64,000 nucleotides of DNA, taken from Pseudonocardia asaccharolytica DSM 44247 = NBRC 16224. Lineage in GTDB: Bacteria > Actinomycetota > Actinomycetes > Mycobacteriales > Pseudonocardiaceae. The notes beneath the pieces are model-generated. The model did not search any database and was not told the DNA's origin. It saw nothing but the letters and a program-made list of their open reading frames with translations. The position numbers and the translations under genes were made by a program. This document shows, one piece after another, positions 37,303-45,944 of the stretch. Positions within the stretch are counted from its first letter, which is position 1; each line of letters starts with the position of its first letter. The stretch is taken from assembly GCF_000423625.1 (NCBI RefSeq), contig NZ_AUII01000020.1, positions 25,625-89,624 of the forward strand, given 5' to 3'.

Positions 37303-38583
37303 GTGACGCTTGCCGACAACGCGACCCAGACCACCAGCGACGGTGCGGACGCCGATCCGGTTTCCACCTGCCGGCTCTGCGGATCCGCGGAGCTGCGCAG
37401 CTTCGTCGATCTCGGCGCCACCCCGCCGTGCGAGCTCTTCCTCACCGCGGACGCCCTGGACCGTCCCGAGATGACCTATCCGCTGCACGTGCGGGTGTGC
37501 AGCCGGTGCCTGCTGGCGCAGCTACCGCCGCTGATCACGCCCGAGGAGACCTTCGTCGAGTACGCCTACTACTCGTCGTTCTCCACCTCCTGGGTGCAGC
37601 ACGCGGAGCGCTATGTCACGAGCGCCATCGAACGCCTCGGGCTGGGCGCGGACTCGTTCGTCGTCGAGGTCGCGAGCAACGACGGCTACCTGCTGCAGCA
37701 CGTCGTCGACCGGGGTATCCGCTGTCTGGGTATCGAGCCGTCGGTGAACGTCGGCGTGGCCGCGCGGGAGAAGGGCATCCCGACGCTCACCGCGTTCCTC
37801 ACCCCCGAGACCGGCGAGCAGGTGCGCGCCGAGTACGGGCCCGCCGATCTGGTGGCGCTGAACAACGTCTACGCGCACATCCCGGACGTCGTGGGCTTCA
37901 CCAAGGGCCTGCGGGCGCTGGTGGCCGATGACGGGTGGGTCTCGATCGAGGTGCAGCATCTGTTGACGCTGGTGGAGCGCACCCAGTTCGACACGATCTA
38001 TCACGAGCACTTCCAGTACTACACGGTGCTCACGGCGCAGCGGGCGCTCGCCTCCGGCGGCCTCGCGCTCGTCGACGTCGAGTTGCTCGACACCCACGGT
38101 GGGTCGATCCGGCTGTGGGCGCGGCCGCAGGAGGTGGCGGGCGAGCCGTCGCAGGCGGTGCGCGATGTCCTTGCCGCAGAGGAGGCCGCCGGGCTGCACA
38201 CCGCCGAGGGCCACGATGGTTTCGCCGAGGCGGTCTCCCGGGTTCGGGACGACCTGGTCAGCTTCCTGATCGACGCCCGCAGGCAGGGCAAGAAGGTGGT
38301 CGGCTACGGGGCGCCGGGCAAGGGCAACACGCTGCTGAACTACTGCGGCATCCGGCCCGACCTGCTCGCCTACACCGTCGACCGCAACCCCTACAAGCAC
38401 GGCCGCTACACACCGGGCACCCGCATTCCGATCGTGGCCCCCGAGCGGATCGCCGAGGACCGCCCGGACTACGTGCTGATCCTGCCCTGGAACCTGCGCA
38501 CCGAGCTCACCGAGCAGCTCGCCTACGTGCGGGACTGGGGGGGACAACTGGTGTTCCCGATCCCGACGCTCGAGGTGGTCTGA
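37303..38583 (+). CDS. SAM-dependent C-methyltransferase of nucleotide sugars (TylC3-like)
   Basis: A 426-residue three-part methyltransferase. The N-terminus has a zinc-binding region with CRLC and CSRC (Methyltransf_13 type), the middle has the SAM motif VVEVASNDGYLLQHV, and the C-terminus is the Methyltransf_14-like domain (GYGAPGKGNTLLNYCGI, DRNPYKHGRYTPGTRIPI). This order is that of NDP-4-keto-hexose C-3 methyltransferases in deoxysugar pathways. GTG at 37303 with gcgaggtcgct before it. Four bp from the nucleotidyltransferase start, so the two are in one operon. Confidence 0.85.
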   Translation: MTLADNATQTTSDGADADPVSTCRLCGSAELRSFVDLGATPPCELFLTADALDRPEMTYPLHVRVCSRCLLAQLPPLITPEETFVEYAYYSSFSTSWVQHAERYVTSAIERLGLGADSFVVEVASNDGYLLQHVVDRGIRCLGIEPSVNVGVAAREKGIPTLTAFLTPETGEQVRAEYGPADLVALNNVYAHIPDVVGFTKGLRALVADDGWVSIEVQHLLTLVERTQFDTIYHEHFQYYTVLTAQRALASGGLALVDVELLDTHGGSIRLWARPQEVAGEPSQAVRDVLAAEEAAGLHTAEGHDGFAEAVSRVRDDLVSFLIDARRQGKKVVGYGAPGKGNTLLNYCGIRPDLLAYTVDRNPYKHGRYTPGTRIPIVAPERIAEDRPDYVLILPWNLRTELTEQLAYVRDWGGQLVFPIPTLEVV

Positions 38584-38587
38584 CGCA

Positions 38588-39433
38588 GTGAAGGTCGTCC
38601 TGTTCTGCGGCGGCTACGGCATGCGGATGCGCGACGGCGTGTCCGACCTGCCCAAGCCCATGCATCCGGTGGGTCCGCGACCGCTGATCTGGCACGTGAT
38701 GCGCTACTACGCGCACTTCGGCCACAAGGACTTCGTGCTGTGCCTCGGCTACGGGGCGCACCACATCAAGGACTTCTTCCTCAACTACTCCGAGACCGCG
38801 TCGAACGACTTCGTGCTGCGCGGCGGTGACGTCGAGCTGCTCGGCAGCGACATCCAGGACTGGACGATCACCTTCGTGCACACCGGGCTCGACTCCCCGA
38901 TCGGGGAGCGGCTGCGGCGGGTGCGGGCCCTGGTGCAGGGGGAGGAGATGTTCCTGGCCAACTACGCCGACGTGCTCACCGACATGCCGCTCAACGACAT
39001 GATCGAGAAGTTCCGCGCGACCGACGCGGTCGGTGCACTGCTCGCGGTGCCGCCGCAGTCGGCGTTCCACTGCGTCGACGTCGGTGACGACGACAAGATC
39101 GCCTCGATCTCCACGCTGCAGGAGATGCCGCTGTGGGAGAACGGTGGCTACTTCGCGCTCCGGCCGGAGATCTTCGACCACGTGCCGGAGAACGGTGACC
39201 TGATCGCCGATGCGTGCGCACCGCTGGCCAAGGAGGGCCGGATGATGGCCTATCGGCACCGCGGCTTCTGGCAGCCCGCCGACACGGTCAAGGAGCGCAC
39301 CGCGCTGGAGGCCGCCTACCAGGGCGGTACGCGGCCCTGGATGCTGTGGGAGCGCCGCCCGTCCGAGGCGCTCGACCGCGACCCGTTGCAGGCCGCGATC
39401 GCCGCGCTCACCGAGGCCCCGCTGGAGCGATGA
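38588..39433 (+). CDS. Sugar-1-phosphate nucleotidyltransferase (RfbF-like)
   Basis: A 281-residue NTP-transferase with N-terminal VVLFCGGYGMRMRDG, KPMHPVGPRPLIWHVMRYYAHFG and LCLGYGAHHIKDFF, patterns of glucose-1-phosphate cytidylyltransferases rather than RmlA. Predicted reaction: sugar-1-P + CTP (or another NTP) to NDP-sugar. The product would feed the flanking methyltransferase and epimerase. GTG start at 38588, four bp after the previous stop. Nucleotide and sugar specificity are inferred only. Confidence 0.85.
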   Translation: MKVVLFCGGYGMRMRDGVSDLPKPMHPVGPRPLIWHVMRYYAHFGHKDFVLCLGYGAHHIKDFFLNYSETASNDFVLRGGDVELLGSDIQDWTITFVHTGLDSPIGERLRRVRALVQGEEMFLANYADVLTDMPLNDMIEKFRATDAVGALLAVPPQSAFHCVDVGDDDKIASISTLQEMPLWENGGYFALRPEIFDHVPENGDLIADACAPLAKEGRMMAYRHRGFWQPADTVKERTALEAAYQGGTRPWMLWERRPSEALDRDPLQAAIAALTEAPLER

Positions 39434-39461
39434 GCGTGCCCACCAAGCCCGTTTCCCCGGC

Positions 39462-40133
39462 ATGCTGAGCCTCCTTCCGGAGCGGCTCGACCGGATGCTG
39501 CTGCTCGGTGCGCACTGCGACGACGTCCCCATCGGCGCGGGCGGATCGCTGCTGGAGCTGTGCCGGGCCCACCCCGGCGTCCAGGTCACCGCCCTGGTCC
39601 TCACCGGTGGCGGCTCCCTGCGCGAGGAGGAGGAGCGGGCGGCGCTGACCGCCTTCTGCCCGGGTGCCCAGCTCGAGATCAACGTGCTGGACCTGCCCGA
39701 CGGCCGGGTGCCGACCCGGTGGGAGCGGGCCAAGCTGGCCCTGGAGGACGTGCGCGCGCTCGGCGAACCCGACCTGATCCTGGCGCCCTCGCCGCACGAT
39801 GCGCACCAGGACCACCGGACCCTCGCCCAGATCGTGCCGACGGTGTTTCGCGACCATCTGACGCTGGGCTACGAGATCCTCAAATGGGAGGGTGATCTCG
39901 CCCAGCCATCGGTCTATCTTCCGCTGGCCGAACCGGTGCTGCGGGAGAAGATCGCGAAGCTGCACGAGCACTACGGCTCGCAGCGGGACCGCAGCTGGTT
40001 CGACGCCGAGACGTTCGGCGGGCTGGCCCGGATCCGTGGCGTGCAGTGTCACGCCCGCTATGCGGAGGCGTTCCACGTGGCCAAGCTGGTGCTCGGCGTG
40101 GCGCCCCTGACCGGTCTCGATCCGGGCGAATGA
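39462..40133 (+). CDS. PIG-L family deacetylase with variant zinc motif
   Basis: LmbE/PIG-L enzymes deacetylate GlcNAc-type substrates. Here the usual AHPDDE is AHCDDV; the His and both Asp are kept, Pro is Cys and Glu is Val. The second metal block PSPHDAHQDHRTL is present. 223 residues, near normal. The ATG at 39462 is the first workable start; the ATG at 39430 overlapping the previous stop reads into a TGA. Likely removes an N-acetyl group from a nucleotide sugar or glycan in this cluster. Confidence 0.82.
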   Translation: MLSLLPERLDRMLLLGAHCDDVPIGAGGSLLELCRAHPGVQVTALVLTGGGSLREEEERAALTAFCPGAQLEINVLDLPDGRVPTRWERAKLALEDVRALGEPDLILAPSPHDAHQDHRTLAQIVPTVFRDHLTLGYEILKWEGDLAQPSVYLPLAEPVLREKIAKLHEHYGSQRDRSWFDAETFGGLARIRGVQCHARYAEAFHVAKLVLGVAPLTGLDPGE

Positions 40134-40185
40134 GCCGTCGCGGTCGAGCACCGAGACATCAACTCGACGAGAAGGGACCTGCCAG

Positions 40186-41211
40186 GTGCGTGTTCTGCTG
40201 ACCGGACACCAGGGCTACCTGGGAACCGTGATGGCGCCGATCCTCGCCAAGGCCGGGCATGAGGTGATCGGCCTGGACTCGGGCCTGTTCGCCGACTGTG
40301 TGCTCGGCACGCTCGACACCCCCGACGTACAGGGACTGCAGACCGATCTGCGGGACATCACGGTCGAGCAGCTCGCCGGCTTCGACGCCGTCGTGCACAT
40401 GGCTGCCCTGTCGAACGACCCCCTGGGCTCACTGGCCCCGGAGATCACCTACGACATCAACCACCACGCCTCCAGCCGGCTGGCCCGGCTGGCGAAACAG
40501 GCGGGGGTCCACCGGTTCGTCTACGCCTCGACCTGCTCGGTGTACGGCGCGCAGGGCGGTGACGAGCTCGTCAACGAGGACGCCCCGCTCAAGCCCGTCA
40601 CCCCTTACGCCGTCTCCAAGGTGCGGGTGGAGGACGACCTGGTCGAGCTGGCCGACGCAGACTTCGTGCCGGTGTCGATGCGCAACGCCACGGCCTTCGG
40701 TTTCTCGCCGCGGCTGCGCGCCGACATCGTGCTGAACAACCTCGTCGGGTACGCGGTGCTGACCGACGAGGTCAAGGTCCTCTCCGACGGGACCCCGTGG
40801 CGGCCGTTGGTGCACGCCGACGACATCGCCGGTGCGGTCGTCGCGGCACTGGCCGCCCCGGCCGACGCCGTGCGGGCCAAGGCGTTCAACATCGGCACCG
40901 AGAAGAACAACAGCACGGTCGCCGAGATCGCGCAGTCCGTCGTCGAGGCCGTCCCCGGGTCCACGCTGAACATCACCGGCGAGACCGGCAACGACCCGCG
41001 CTCCTACCGCGTCGACTTCTCCCTGGCCCGCGAGATCCTCGGTTTCGAGGCCCAGTGGACGATCCCCGAGGGAGCCAAGCAGCTGGCCGACGAGTACCGG
41101 GCCCGCGGGCTGACCCAGGAGTCGTTCGACAAGCGCTTCATCCGCCTCGCCGTGCTGTCCGCCCGGCAGAAGGACGGCTCGCTCGACGGGTCGATGCGCG
41201 TCATCGGCTGA
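40186..41211 (+). CDS. NAD-dependent epimerase/dehydratase (extended SDR)
   Basis: A 341-residue extended SDR with the NAD motif TGHQGYLG at the N-terminus, MAALSNDPLG, the serine region YASTCSVYGA and the catalytic TPYAVSK (Tyr-x-x-x-Lys). Typical for nucleotide-sugar epimerases or dehydratases. GTG at 40186; agaagggacctgccag in front is a good ribosome site. Fourth gene of the sugar operon. Whether it is the 4,6-dehydratase or an epimerase cannot be decided. Confidence 0.87.
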   Translation: MRVLLTGHQGYLGTVMAPILAKAGHEVIGLDSGLFADCVLGTLDTPDVQGLQTDLRDITVEQLAGFDAVVHMAALSNDPLGSLAPEITYDINHHASSRLARLAKQAGVHRFVYASTCSVYGAQGGDELVNEDAPLKPVTPYAVSKVRVEDDLVELADADFVPVSMRNATAFGFSPRLRADIVLNNLVGYAVLTDEVKVLSDGTPWRPLVHADDIAGAVVAALAAPADAVRAKAFNIGTEKNNSTVAEIAQSVVEAVPGSTLNITGETGNDPRSYRVDFSLAREILGFEAQWTIPEGAKQLADEYRARGLTQESFDKRFIRLAVLSARQKDGSLDGSMRVIG

Positions 41212-41265
41212 GCTCGGCGGCCGCGACCGGGCCGTCCCCGCGGGGAGCGGCCCGGTCGCCGCGGA

Positions 41266-42147
41266 TCAGCTGTTCTGCAGGGCGGCCGCGAACTCGTCGG
41301 CCGGGAGCGGAGCCAGGTCGCCGACGCGCAGAAAGTCGCCCAGCGTGGTGCCGGTGGCGCCGCAGTCGACGTTGCGCGGGCCGCGGCCGGCGCGGATGTC
41401 CTCGAGGTTGATCGTTCGCAGGTCATAGGAGAACCGTGTGACGCCCGAGAGGTTCGGCGCCGATGCGTGCAGGTGGTTCGAGGAGAACATCATCACATCG
41501 CCCGAGCCGCCCGCGATCCGGATCTCCCCGCGCGAGTCGATCTCCTCGAGCGGCAGCGGGTGCGGCCGGTCGTCGGTGGTGATCTTCTCTGTGGCGGCGG
41601 GGCGGTGCTTGGCGACCCACTCGTCGTAGTCGTAGGCGTTCGAGCCGTTCTTGATCGGCTTGTCGAAGTAGTCGGTGAACATGCTCATCACGTTGTCACC
41701 GACGACGGGAAACACCGGGACCCAGTAGTTCACCAACTGCTGCGGGTGGCCGTACCACATGTCGCGGTGCGCCTTGTAGTTGTAGCTGACGCCCGCCGAG
41801 AGGTAGTTGTCGGCCGGGATCACCCGCAGCCGCGGGATGTCGAAATAGGTGTTCTCGGGGTCGACACCGAGGTCGAGGGCGAACTGCTGGCAGAGTTCCT
41901 TCGTGCGCTGACCATTCGTGAACTCCGCCTTGAGCGGACCCACCAGCTCCACGAACTCGTCGACCGGCATCTCGTACTGGGCCCGTTCCGGATCGCGCCC
42001 GGAAAAGGCCTCGGCGATGAGGGACTTCGCGTGGTCGGCCAGGGCATGGGCGCCCGGCAGGTTCGTATACAGATAGAAGTTGCCAGCGAACAGTGATTCG
42101 CGTCGCCCGTCGTCGGCAATCTCTCGGTTCAGGTAGAGCGTGATCAA
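41266..42147 (-). CDS. Putative Fe(II)/2-oxoglutarate-type oxygenase
   Basis: A 293-residue protein of uncertain family. It shows a possible iron facial triad: AHRDMWYGHP (His-x-Asp, near 128) and SSNHLHASAPNLSG (distal His, near 223) followed by RFSYDLR, where Arg could bind 2-oxoglutarate. This resembles the phytanoyl-CoA dioxygenase/JmjC-like superfamily. It converges on the SDR gene (55-bp gap) and may modify the same sugar, e.g. by hydroxylation. No firm functional assignment. Confidence 0.6.
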   Translation of the reverse strand: MITLYLNREIADDGRRESLFAGNFYLYTNLPGAHALADHAKSLIAEAFSGRDPERAQYEMPVDEFVELVGPLKAEFTNGQRTKELCQQFALDLGVDPENTYFDIPRLRVIPADNYLSAGVSYNYKAHRDMWYGHPQQLVNYWVPVFPVVGDNVMSMFTDYFDKPIKNGSNAYDYDEWVAKHRPAATEKITTDDRPHPLPLEEIDSRGEIRIAGGSGDVMMFSSNHLHASAPNLSGVTRFSYDLRTINLEDIRAGRGPRNVDCGATGTTLGDFLRVGDLAPLPADEFAAALQNS

Positions 42148-42252
42148 CGCCTGTCCTCGTCTCGTCGGTTCGCTGATTCAAGGCGAGTCGAGGCTATCGC
42201 ATCCCGCTCGGCGTCCTTTTCTACGAAGGAAAATAGTAGTTCAGCCACGTCG

Positions 42253-42288
42253 TACTAAGATGAATAGTAGATACTAATCGGTCTAGTA
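42253..42288. promoter_or_regulatory. Phased TACTA/TAGTA inverted-repeat array
   Basis: TACTA (42253), TAGTA (42265), TACTA (42272), TAGTA (42284): two TACTA-N7-TAGTA palindromes exactly 19 bp apart in a conspicuously A/T-rich island. A further TAGTA lies at 42234. It sits between divergent genes, 43 bp before the tricorn start. Likely operator and promoter. Confidence 0.55.
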
Positions 42289-42330
42289 GGCAGCGTCGGA
42301 CCCGCCGGTCCGGGGATATACCGTCTGGTC

Positions 42331-45300
42331 GTGCTCCGCAGCTATCTCCGCTTCCCGCACCTGCACGACGAGACGGCCGTCTTCGTGGCCGAGGACGACG
42401 TCTGGTGCGCACCGCTGGCCGGCGGCCGCGCCTACCGACTCACCGCCGATGCCGTCGCGGCCGCCAACCCACGACTGTCCCCCGATGGGTCGCAGGTGGC
42501 CTGGACGTCGTGGCGGGAGGGCGCCCCCGAGGTGTTCGTGTCCGACATGCGGGGCGGGGGCGTCCGCAGGCTGAGCTGGTGGGGCAATGCCCGCACTCGC
42601 ACCATCGGCTGGACCGACGACGGCGAGGTGCTCGCGGTGACCGCGGCCGGCCAGCCCTCGGCCCGGCGCAGCTGGGCCTATGCGATCCCGGCCGAGGGCG
42701 GGGCGCCGCGGCGACTGGAGCACGGGCCCGTCTCGGACCTGGCCGTCGCGCCCGACGGCGGGCTCGTGGTGCTGCTGACCACCCCGATGTCGCGGGAGAT
42801 GGCGTGGTGGAAGCGCTATCGCGGCGGCACCATGGGCAAGCTGTGGTGGGATCGGACGGGGTCGGGGCAGTTCGAGCGGCTCGCCTCCGGGCTGGACGGC
42901 CAGCTCGACGCGCCGATGCTGGTCGGTGACCGGATCGCGTTCCTGTCCGACCACGAGGGTTGGGGCAACCTCTACTCGCTGCCGCGCGACGGGGACCTCG
43001 CCGGCCTGCGCAGGCACACCGACCACGGCGCCGAGAACGCACCGCAGTTCTACGCCCGGCACGCCGCCACCGACGGTCGCCGGGTCGTCTACGAATCGGC
43101 CGGCGAGCTGTGGCTGGTCGAACATCTCGAGACGGACCCGGCCGCCACCCCCCGGAGGCTCGAGGTCGAGCTCGGGGGCCCGCGCACCGCGCGCGAACCG
43201 CTGCGCATCGACGCGGCCGAGTGGCTGCGCCGGGCCGAGCCCGACCGCACCGGGCGCACCAGCATCGTGCAGGTCCGCGGCACCGTGCACCGGCTCACCC
43301 ACCGCGACGGCCCGGCGCGCACGTTGCTCGCCGAGCCGGGTGTGCGCGCCCGGCTGGCGCAGCCGCTCGGCGAGGACCGGGCGATCTGGGTCGACGACGC
43401 CGAGGGCGAGGACGCCGTCACCGTCGCGCCGCTGGATGCCACGGCCGAGAACGTCGCCGCGCTCGTCCGGCACGGCGCGGGGGAGATCGGGCGGGTGCTG
43501 GAGCTGGTCGCCGCCCCCGACGGTTCGACCGCCGCGCTGGCCACCCACGACGGCAGGCTGCTCGTCCTGGACACCGCGACCGGCGCGCTGCGCGAGCTGG
43601 CCCGCGGCGCCGACGGCGAGGTCTCCGGCCTGGCCTACTCGCCGGACAGCGCATGGCTGGCCTTCGCCGACCCGGTCGAGACCGGGCTGAGCCGGATCGT
43701 GATCGCCCGGCTGGCCGACGACACCCTCGTCGAGGTCACAGGGCCGCGGTTCGTCGACCAGCACCCCGTCTTCACCACCGACGGCAAGTACCTGGCGTTC
43801 CTCTCGCTGCGCAGCTTCGACCCGATCTACGACGAGCACTCCTTCGACCTGTCCTTCCCGGCGGCCTGGCGGCCGTTCCTGGTCCCGCTGGCCGCGCGCA
43901 CGCCCTCGCCGTTCGGGGCGAGCCCGGACGGACGCCCGGTCTCGGCGGAGTCGGAGGGCCGCGACGATCTGCCCGCCACCGAACCCGACGGGGCGGCGGA
44001 GAAGGCGCCGGACACGGTGGCGGTCGTCGTCGACGTCGAGGGACTGGCGGCGCGGGTGGTGCCCATCCCGGTCGCGGAGGGCAGGCTGAGCGGCCTCGGC
44101 GCGGGGAAGGACTGCCTGCTGTGGTTCCGCTCACCGGTGGCGGGCGTGCTCGGCGAGGGCCGCGCCATCACCGGGGACAACGGCCCCCGGCCCGTGCTCG
44201 AGCGTTACGACCTGGTGCGCCGCAAGCTCGACACCATCGTCGACCCGGTGAGCGGCTACGAGGTCAGCGGCGATGGCACCCGGCTCGTGGTCCGCGACGA
44301 GGACACCCTGCGGGTGCTGCGCACCGACCGGTCCGGCTCGGGCGCGCCGAGCGACTCCGACGCCGACGAGTTCGAGGTCGACCTTCGCCGCGTCCGCATC
44401 ATGGTCGATCCGGTCGCGGAGTGGCGGCAGATGTTCGACGAGGCGGGCCGGCTGATGCGGGACCACTTCTGGGTCGAGGACATGGCCGAGGTCGACTGGG
44501 CCGGCGAGCTCGCCCGGTACCGCCCGCTGGTGGAGGCCGTGGGCAGCAAGGACGATCTCGTCGACCTGCTGTGGGAGCTGCACGGCGAGCTCGGGTCGTC
44601 GCATGCGTATGTCATCGGCGGGCAGGGCGGGGGAGATCGGTCCGGGCGGCCGGGGCTGCTCGGCGCCGACCTGGAACCCGACGGCGAGGGACACTGGCGG
44701 GTGGTGCGGGTGCTGCCCCCGGAGACATCGGCGGCGCGCGCCCGCAGCCCGCTGTCCGGCCCCGGCGTCGACGTCCGCGCCGGCGACGTCCTCCTCGAGA
44801 TCGGCGGGCGGCCGATCGACCCGCAGCTCGGGCCGGCGCCGCTGCTCGTCGGGACCGCCGATCGGCTGGTGGAGCTGACGGTGCGCACCGGGTCCGGGGA
44901 GCTGCGGCGGGTGGTTGTGCGCCCGCTGTCCGACGATCTGGCCCTGCGCTACCAGGACTGGGTGGCCGGGCGGCGCGCGTATGTGGCCGAGCGCTCGGGC
45001 GGCAGGCTCGGCTACCTGCACGTCCCGGACATGGTCGCCAGCGGCTGGGCGCAGCTGCACCGCGACCTCGGCCGGGAGACCCGGCGCGACGGGCTGATCG
45101 TTGATGTCCGGGGCAACGGCGGCGGGCACACCTCGCAGCTGGTGATCGAGAAGCTGGCGCGGAAGGTGATCGGTTGGGACGTGGTGCGCCACCGGCAGCC
45201 GGAGACCTATCCGAGCGACGCCCCCCGCGGACCCCTCGTCGCGCTGGCCGATGAGCACTCCGGTTCGGACGGCGACATCGTCACGGCGGCCTTCAAGCGG

Positions 45301-45630
45301 CTGGGGCTCGGTCCCGTCGTCGGCACCCGCACCTGGGGCGGAGTGATCGGTATCGACAGCCGCTACAGCCTGGTCGACGGCACCCGGGTGACCCAGCCGC
45401 GGTACTCGTTCTGGTTCGACCACCTGGGATGGGGGGTGGAGAACCACGGCGTCGACCCGGACGTGGAGGTGGTGATCACCCCGCAGGACTGGGTGGCCGG
45501 GCGCGACCCACAGCTGGAGCGGGCGATCGAGCTGGCCACGGCTGCGCTGGCGGAACGCCCGGCGGTGCGGCCGCCGCAGCCCTCGACCCGCCCATCCCGT
45601 CGCCGACCCGCCCTCCCACCCCGCCGCTGA
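42331..45630 (+). CDS. Tricorn-like protease
   Basis: A 1099-residue cytoplasmic serine protease that trims peptides released by the proteasome or other proteases. N-terminal beta-propeller blades (about 1-660) show repeated Gly/Asp-rich WD-like segments such as [17 protein letters not shown] and [18 protein letters not shown]1 helical segment, a PDZ domain (about 775-865) and the S41-type C-terminal domain follow. The His-donor site SSHAYV (near 755) and the nucleophile block HSGSDGD (near 976) match tricorn Ser/His and Ser-Asp; VENHGVDPD supplies the late Glu. GTG at 42331 gives the normal [23 protein letters not shown] start. Confidence 0.92.
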   Translation: MLRSYLRFPHLHDETAVFVAEDDVWCAPLAGGRAYRLTADAVAAANPRLSPDGSQVAWTSWREGAPEVFVSDMRGGGVRRLSWWGNARTRTIGWTDDGEVLAVTAAGQPSARRSWAYAIPAEGGAPRRLEHGPVSDLAVAPDGGLVVLLTTPMSREMAWWKRYRGGTMGKLWWDRTGSGQFERLASGLDGQLDAPMLVGDRIAFLSDHEGWGNLYSLPRDGDLAGLRRHTDHGAENAPQFYARHAATDGRRVVYESAGELWLVEHLETDPAATPRRLEVELGGPRTAREPLRIDAAEWLRRAEPDRTGRTSIVQVRGTVHRLTHRDGPARTLLAEPGVRARLAQPLGEDRAIWVDDAEGEDAVTVAPLDATAENVAALVRHGAGEIGRVLELVAAPDGSTAALATHDGRLLVLDTATGALRELARGADGEVSGLAYSPDSAWLAFADPVETGLSRIVIARLADDTLVEVTGPRFVDQHPVFTTDGKYLAFLSLRSFDPIYDEHSFDLSFPAAWRPFLVPLAARTPSPFGASPDGRPVSAESEGRDDLPATEPDGAAEKAPDTVAVVVDVEGLAARVVPIPVAEGRLSGLGAGKDCLLWFRSPVAGVLGEGRAITGDNGPRPVLERYDLVRRKLDTIVDPVSGYEVSGDGTRLVVRDEDTLRVLRTDRSGSGAPSDSDADEFEVDLRRVRIMVDPVAEWRQMFDEAGRLMRDHFWVEDMAEVDWAGELARYRPLVEAVGSKDDLVDLLWELHGELGSSHAYVIGGQGGGDRSGRPGLLGADLEPDGEGHWRVVRVLPPETSAARARSPLSGPGVDVRAGDVLLEIGGRPIDPQLGPAPLLVGTADRLVELTVRTGSGELRRVVVRPLSDDLALRYQDWVAGRRAYVAERSGGRLGYLHVPDMVASGWAQLHRDLGRETRRDGLIVDVRGNGGGHTSQLVIEKLARKVIGWDVVRHRQPETYPSDAPRGPLVALADEHSGSDGDIVTAAFKRLGLGPVVGTRTWGGVIGIDSRYSLVDGTRVTQPRYSFWFDHLGWGVENHGVDPDVEVVITPQDWVAGRDPQLERAIELATAALAERPAVRPPQPSTRPSRRRPALPPRR

Positions 45631-45631
45631 T

Positions 45632-45676
45632 CTCGCGAGTCGGGGTGTTCCCGAGCGCGAGTCGGGGCGTTCGCTC
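45632..45676 (+). repeat. Dispersed 3'-intergenic repeat, copy D
   Basis: Two units beginning 1-2 bp after the tricorn stop: cgcgagtcggggtgttcccg then gagcgcgagtcggggcgttc. The bases diverge from copies A and B mainly in the c/g and t-tract positions. Confidence 0.8.
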
Positions 45677-45680
45677 GTCC

Positions 45681-45747
45681 CATGATCGGCGATTCGGCAG
45701 CCGCGACCGCGGGAATCGCGGCTCCCGCCTCCCAAACGACGATCATG
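45681..45747. terminator. Nested inverted repeat after the tricorn gene
   Basis: Outer arms catgatcg (45681-45688) and cgatcatg (45740-45747) enclose inner arms agccgcga (45699-45706) and tcgcggct (45716-45723). It lies 50 bp beyond the tricorn stop and about 200 bp before mfd, so termination is likely. The rest of the 314-bp gap (45748-45944) shows no gene of its own. Confidence 0.45.
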
Positions 45748-45944
45748 ACGATGGGGCTGGGCGCATGACGCGATCGGCCGCGCGTATCACGGTGATCGGG
45801 CCGGGCGCCCCCGGCGGACCATCACCCGACCGACAGACCGGCGTGTCGGAGGGCGGGCGTAGCCTGACAGCCGCAAGTCCCCTCCGGGGAACCGGCCAGG
45901 GGCCTGTCCCCGTGCGTCCTCTACCGAGGGGTTATCTGACCACC

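Noticed and set aside
41467..42096. Plus-strand ORF of 209 codons
   Set aside because: Antisense to the oxygenase gene; composition like other shadows.
45429..45944. Extension of the mfd frame by 172 codons
   Set aside because: It reads through the tricorn 3' end and repeat copy D; Mfd family begins at the GTG at 45945.
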